Of a DNA stretch of 64,000 nucleotides, positions 63,540-64,000 are shown piece by piece. The stretch is from Allobosea sp. (lineage in GTDB: Bacteria; Pseudomonadota; Alphaproteobacteria; Rhizobiales; Beijerinckiaceae). Made by a program: the position numbers and the translations under genes. The DNA is taken from NCBI RefSeq assembly GCF_030695125.1, contig NZ_JAUYTP010000030.1, positions 62,001 to 126,000 on the forward strand. The letters are read 5' to 3'. Every line of letters starts with the position of its first letter. The first letter of the stretch is position 1. The notes below the pieces were generated by a model. It was not told the origin of the DNA. It saw only the letters and a program-made list of their open reading frames with translations, and searched no databases.

Positions 63540-64000
63540 TCAGCGCGCCCGATACACGAGTGGGAACTGCTCGGGCTTGCTCGCCTTGCCGTCGCAGGCC
63601 ACCTTCTCGCGGTACTCGACCAGGACGAACTCGCCGTCGGGCCCGACGCGGTGGCGCTCATGGACCCCGCAATCGCCCTCGCTGCGGCCGAGCGCGGTGC
63701 CGGTGACGGTGCGGGTCTTGAGGTTCCATTCCGGCGACATCAGCTCGGCGGGGGCGCTCGTGCGCTTCTTGCCGGGCGGGGCCTTGAAGCTCAGGAAGCG
63801 GAGGTTCTGCGCCGGCTCCGGCAGGTAGACCAGCGCATAGACGGCGTTCGCCTGGATGTTGAAGCGCTGGCAGGGCAGTTCCCAGATCGCCGATTCCTCC
63901 GACATCTGGAAGCCGGTGACGCCGGCCTTCAGCATCTCCGGGTCGCAGCCGAAGCGGCTCTTGAGCGTCGCCGGCAGCGTGCGCGGGATCTGGGCGGGCC
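63540..64000 (-). CDS. DUF1176-type exported protein (N-terminus outside window)
   Basis: The last roughly 152 residues of a longer protein are visible; the gene continues past the right edge. The visible part has RFGCDPEMLKAG, AIWELPCQRFNIQANAVYALVYLPEPA and a C-terminal EGDCGVHERHRVGPDGEFVLVEYREKVACDG, with positions about 20-150 of the fragment. These blocks fit DUF1176, a periplasmic family of unknown role with conserved cysteines. Confidence 0.85.
   Translation of the reverse strand, partial: PAQIPRTLPATLKSRFGCDPEMLKAGVTGFQMSEESAIWELPCQRFNIQANAVYALVYLPEPAQNLRFLSFKAPPGKKRTSAPAELMSPEWNLKTRTVTGTALGRSEGDCGVHERHRVGPDGEFVLVEYREKVACDGKASKPEQFPLVYRAR

Overview
The window is about 64 kb of high-GC DNA that reads as a chromosome segment of an alphaproteobacterium of the order Hyphomicrobiales (Rhizobiales). 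The gene set fits a Bosea-like or Methylobacterium-like organism: MucR, DUF2336, DUF1491, DUF6456 and DUF1214/DUF1254 proteins, an AzlCD pair, a ChbG/HpnK deacetylase, and a cold-shock IF-1 paralogue beside a DEAD-box helicase and cspA. The genus is inferred from gene content and was not tested. Genes are densely packed on both strands, with several 4-bp ATGA or GTGA stop/start overlaps. No rRNA, tRNA, CRISPR array, intact prophage or intact insertion sequence was recognised.

Layout. 0-7 kb: lipid and CoA metabolism (partial SDR, DmdC-type acyl-CoA dehydrogenase, AcuI-type reductase, MFS transporter), the tRNA t6A enzyme Sua5/TsaC and a LysR regulator. 7-11 kb: a SleB-type wall hydrolase, then a short accessory scar (about 8.55-9.6 kb) holding 22-bp-phased short repeats, an orphan 88-aa ORF and a decayed phage-type Dam methylase, then small envelope proteins. 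11-14 kb: IF-1 paralogue, RhlE helicase and CspA, a cold-shock group. 14-17 kb: a two-subunit molybdenum hydroxylase with a divergent TetR regulator. 17-21.5 kb: pyruvate phosphate dikinase flanked by HigBA and VapBC toxin-antitoxin pairs. 21.5-31 kb: a YcgN cysteine-cluster protein, PBP1-type penicillin-binding protein, split DUF1214/DUF1254 pair, DUF2336 and DUF1491 proteins and a PAS histidine kinase. 31-38 kb: SufE, a DUF6456 gene overlapping an orphan DnaA-domain-IV gene, MucR, an S9 oligopeptidase and a large disordered membrane protein. 38-49 kb: Fe/Mn superoxide dismutase, a chemoreceptor, HpnK-like deacetylase, GT2 glycosyltransferase, MurJ, a nitronate monooxygenase-like enzyme, a branched-chain aminotransferase, AzlCD exporter, a phosphopantetheinyl transferase and a TerC protein. 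49-60 kb: a tartrate/malate dehydrogenase overlapping a fluoroacetate-dehalogenase-like hydrolase; pheS and pheT with a GT21 glycosyltransferase between them; a divergent group of secreted Cys proteins, SCO and LOG; then rplT and rpmI. 60-64 kb: a basic secreted repeat protein, a soluble tandem-sensor CheW protein and a partial DUF1176 gene.

Between genes there is a recurring set of palindromic repeats of about 80-120 bp. Five copies have GTCATCCcGGG-type ends, two are composite copies with ATTCTCGGG and ATGCTCGGG halves, and one has CATCCTGAGGAGC-type ends. One copy appears to supply the start codon of a secreted protein. The items most worth following up are the GT21 gene inside the pheS/pheT unit, the soluble double-sensor CheW protein, the orphan DnaA domain-IV protein, the dehalogenase-like operon and the mobile-element scar. 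Nothing in the window is clearly a wholly new multi-gene system.
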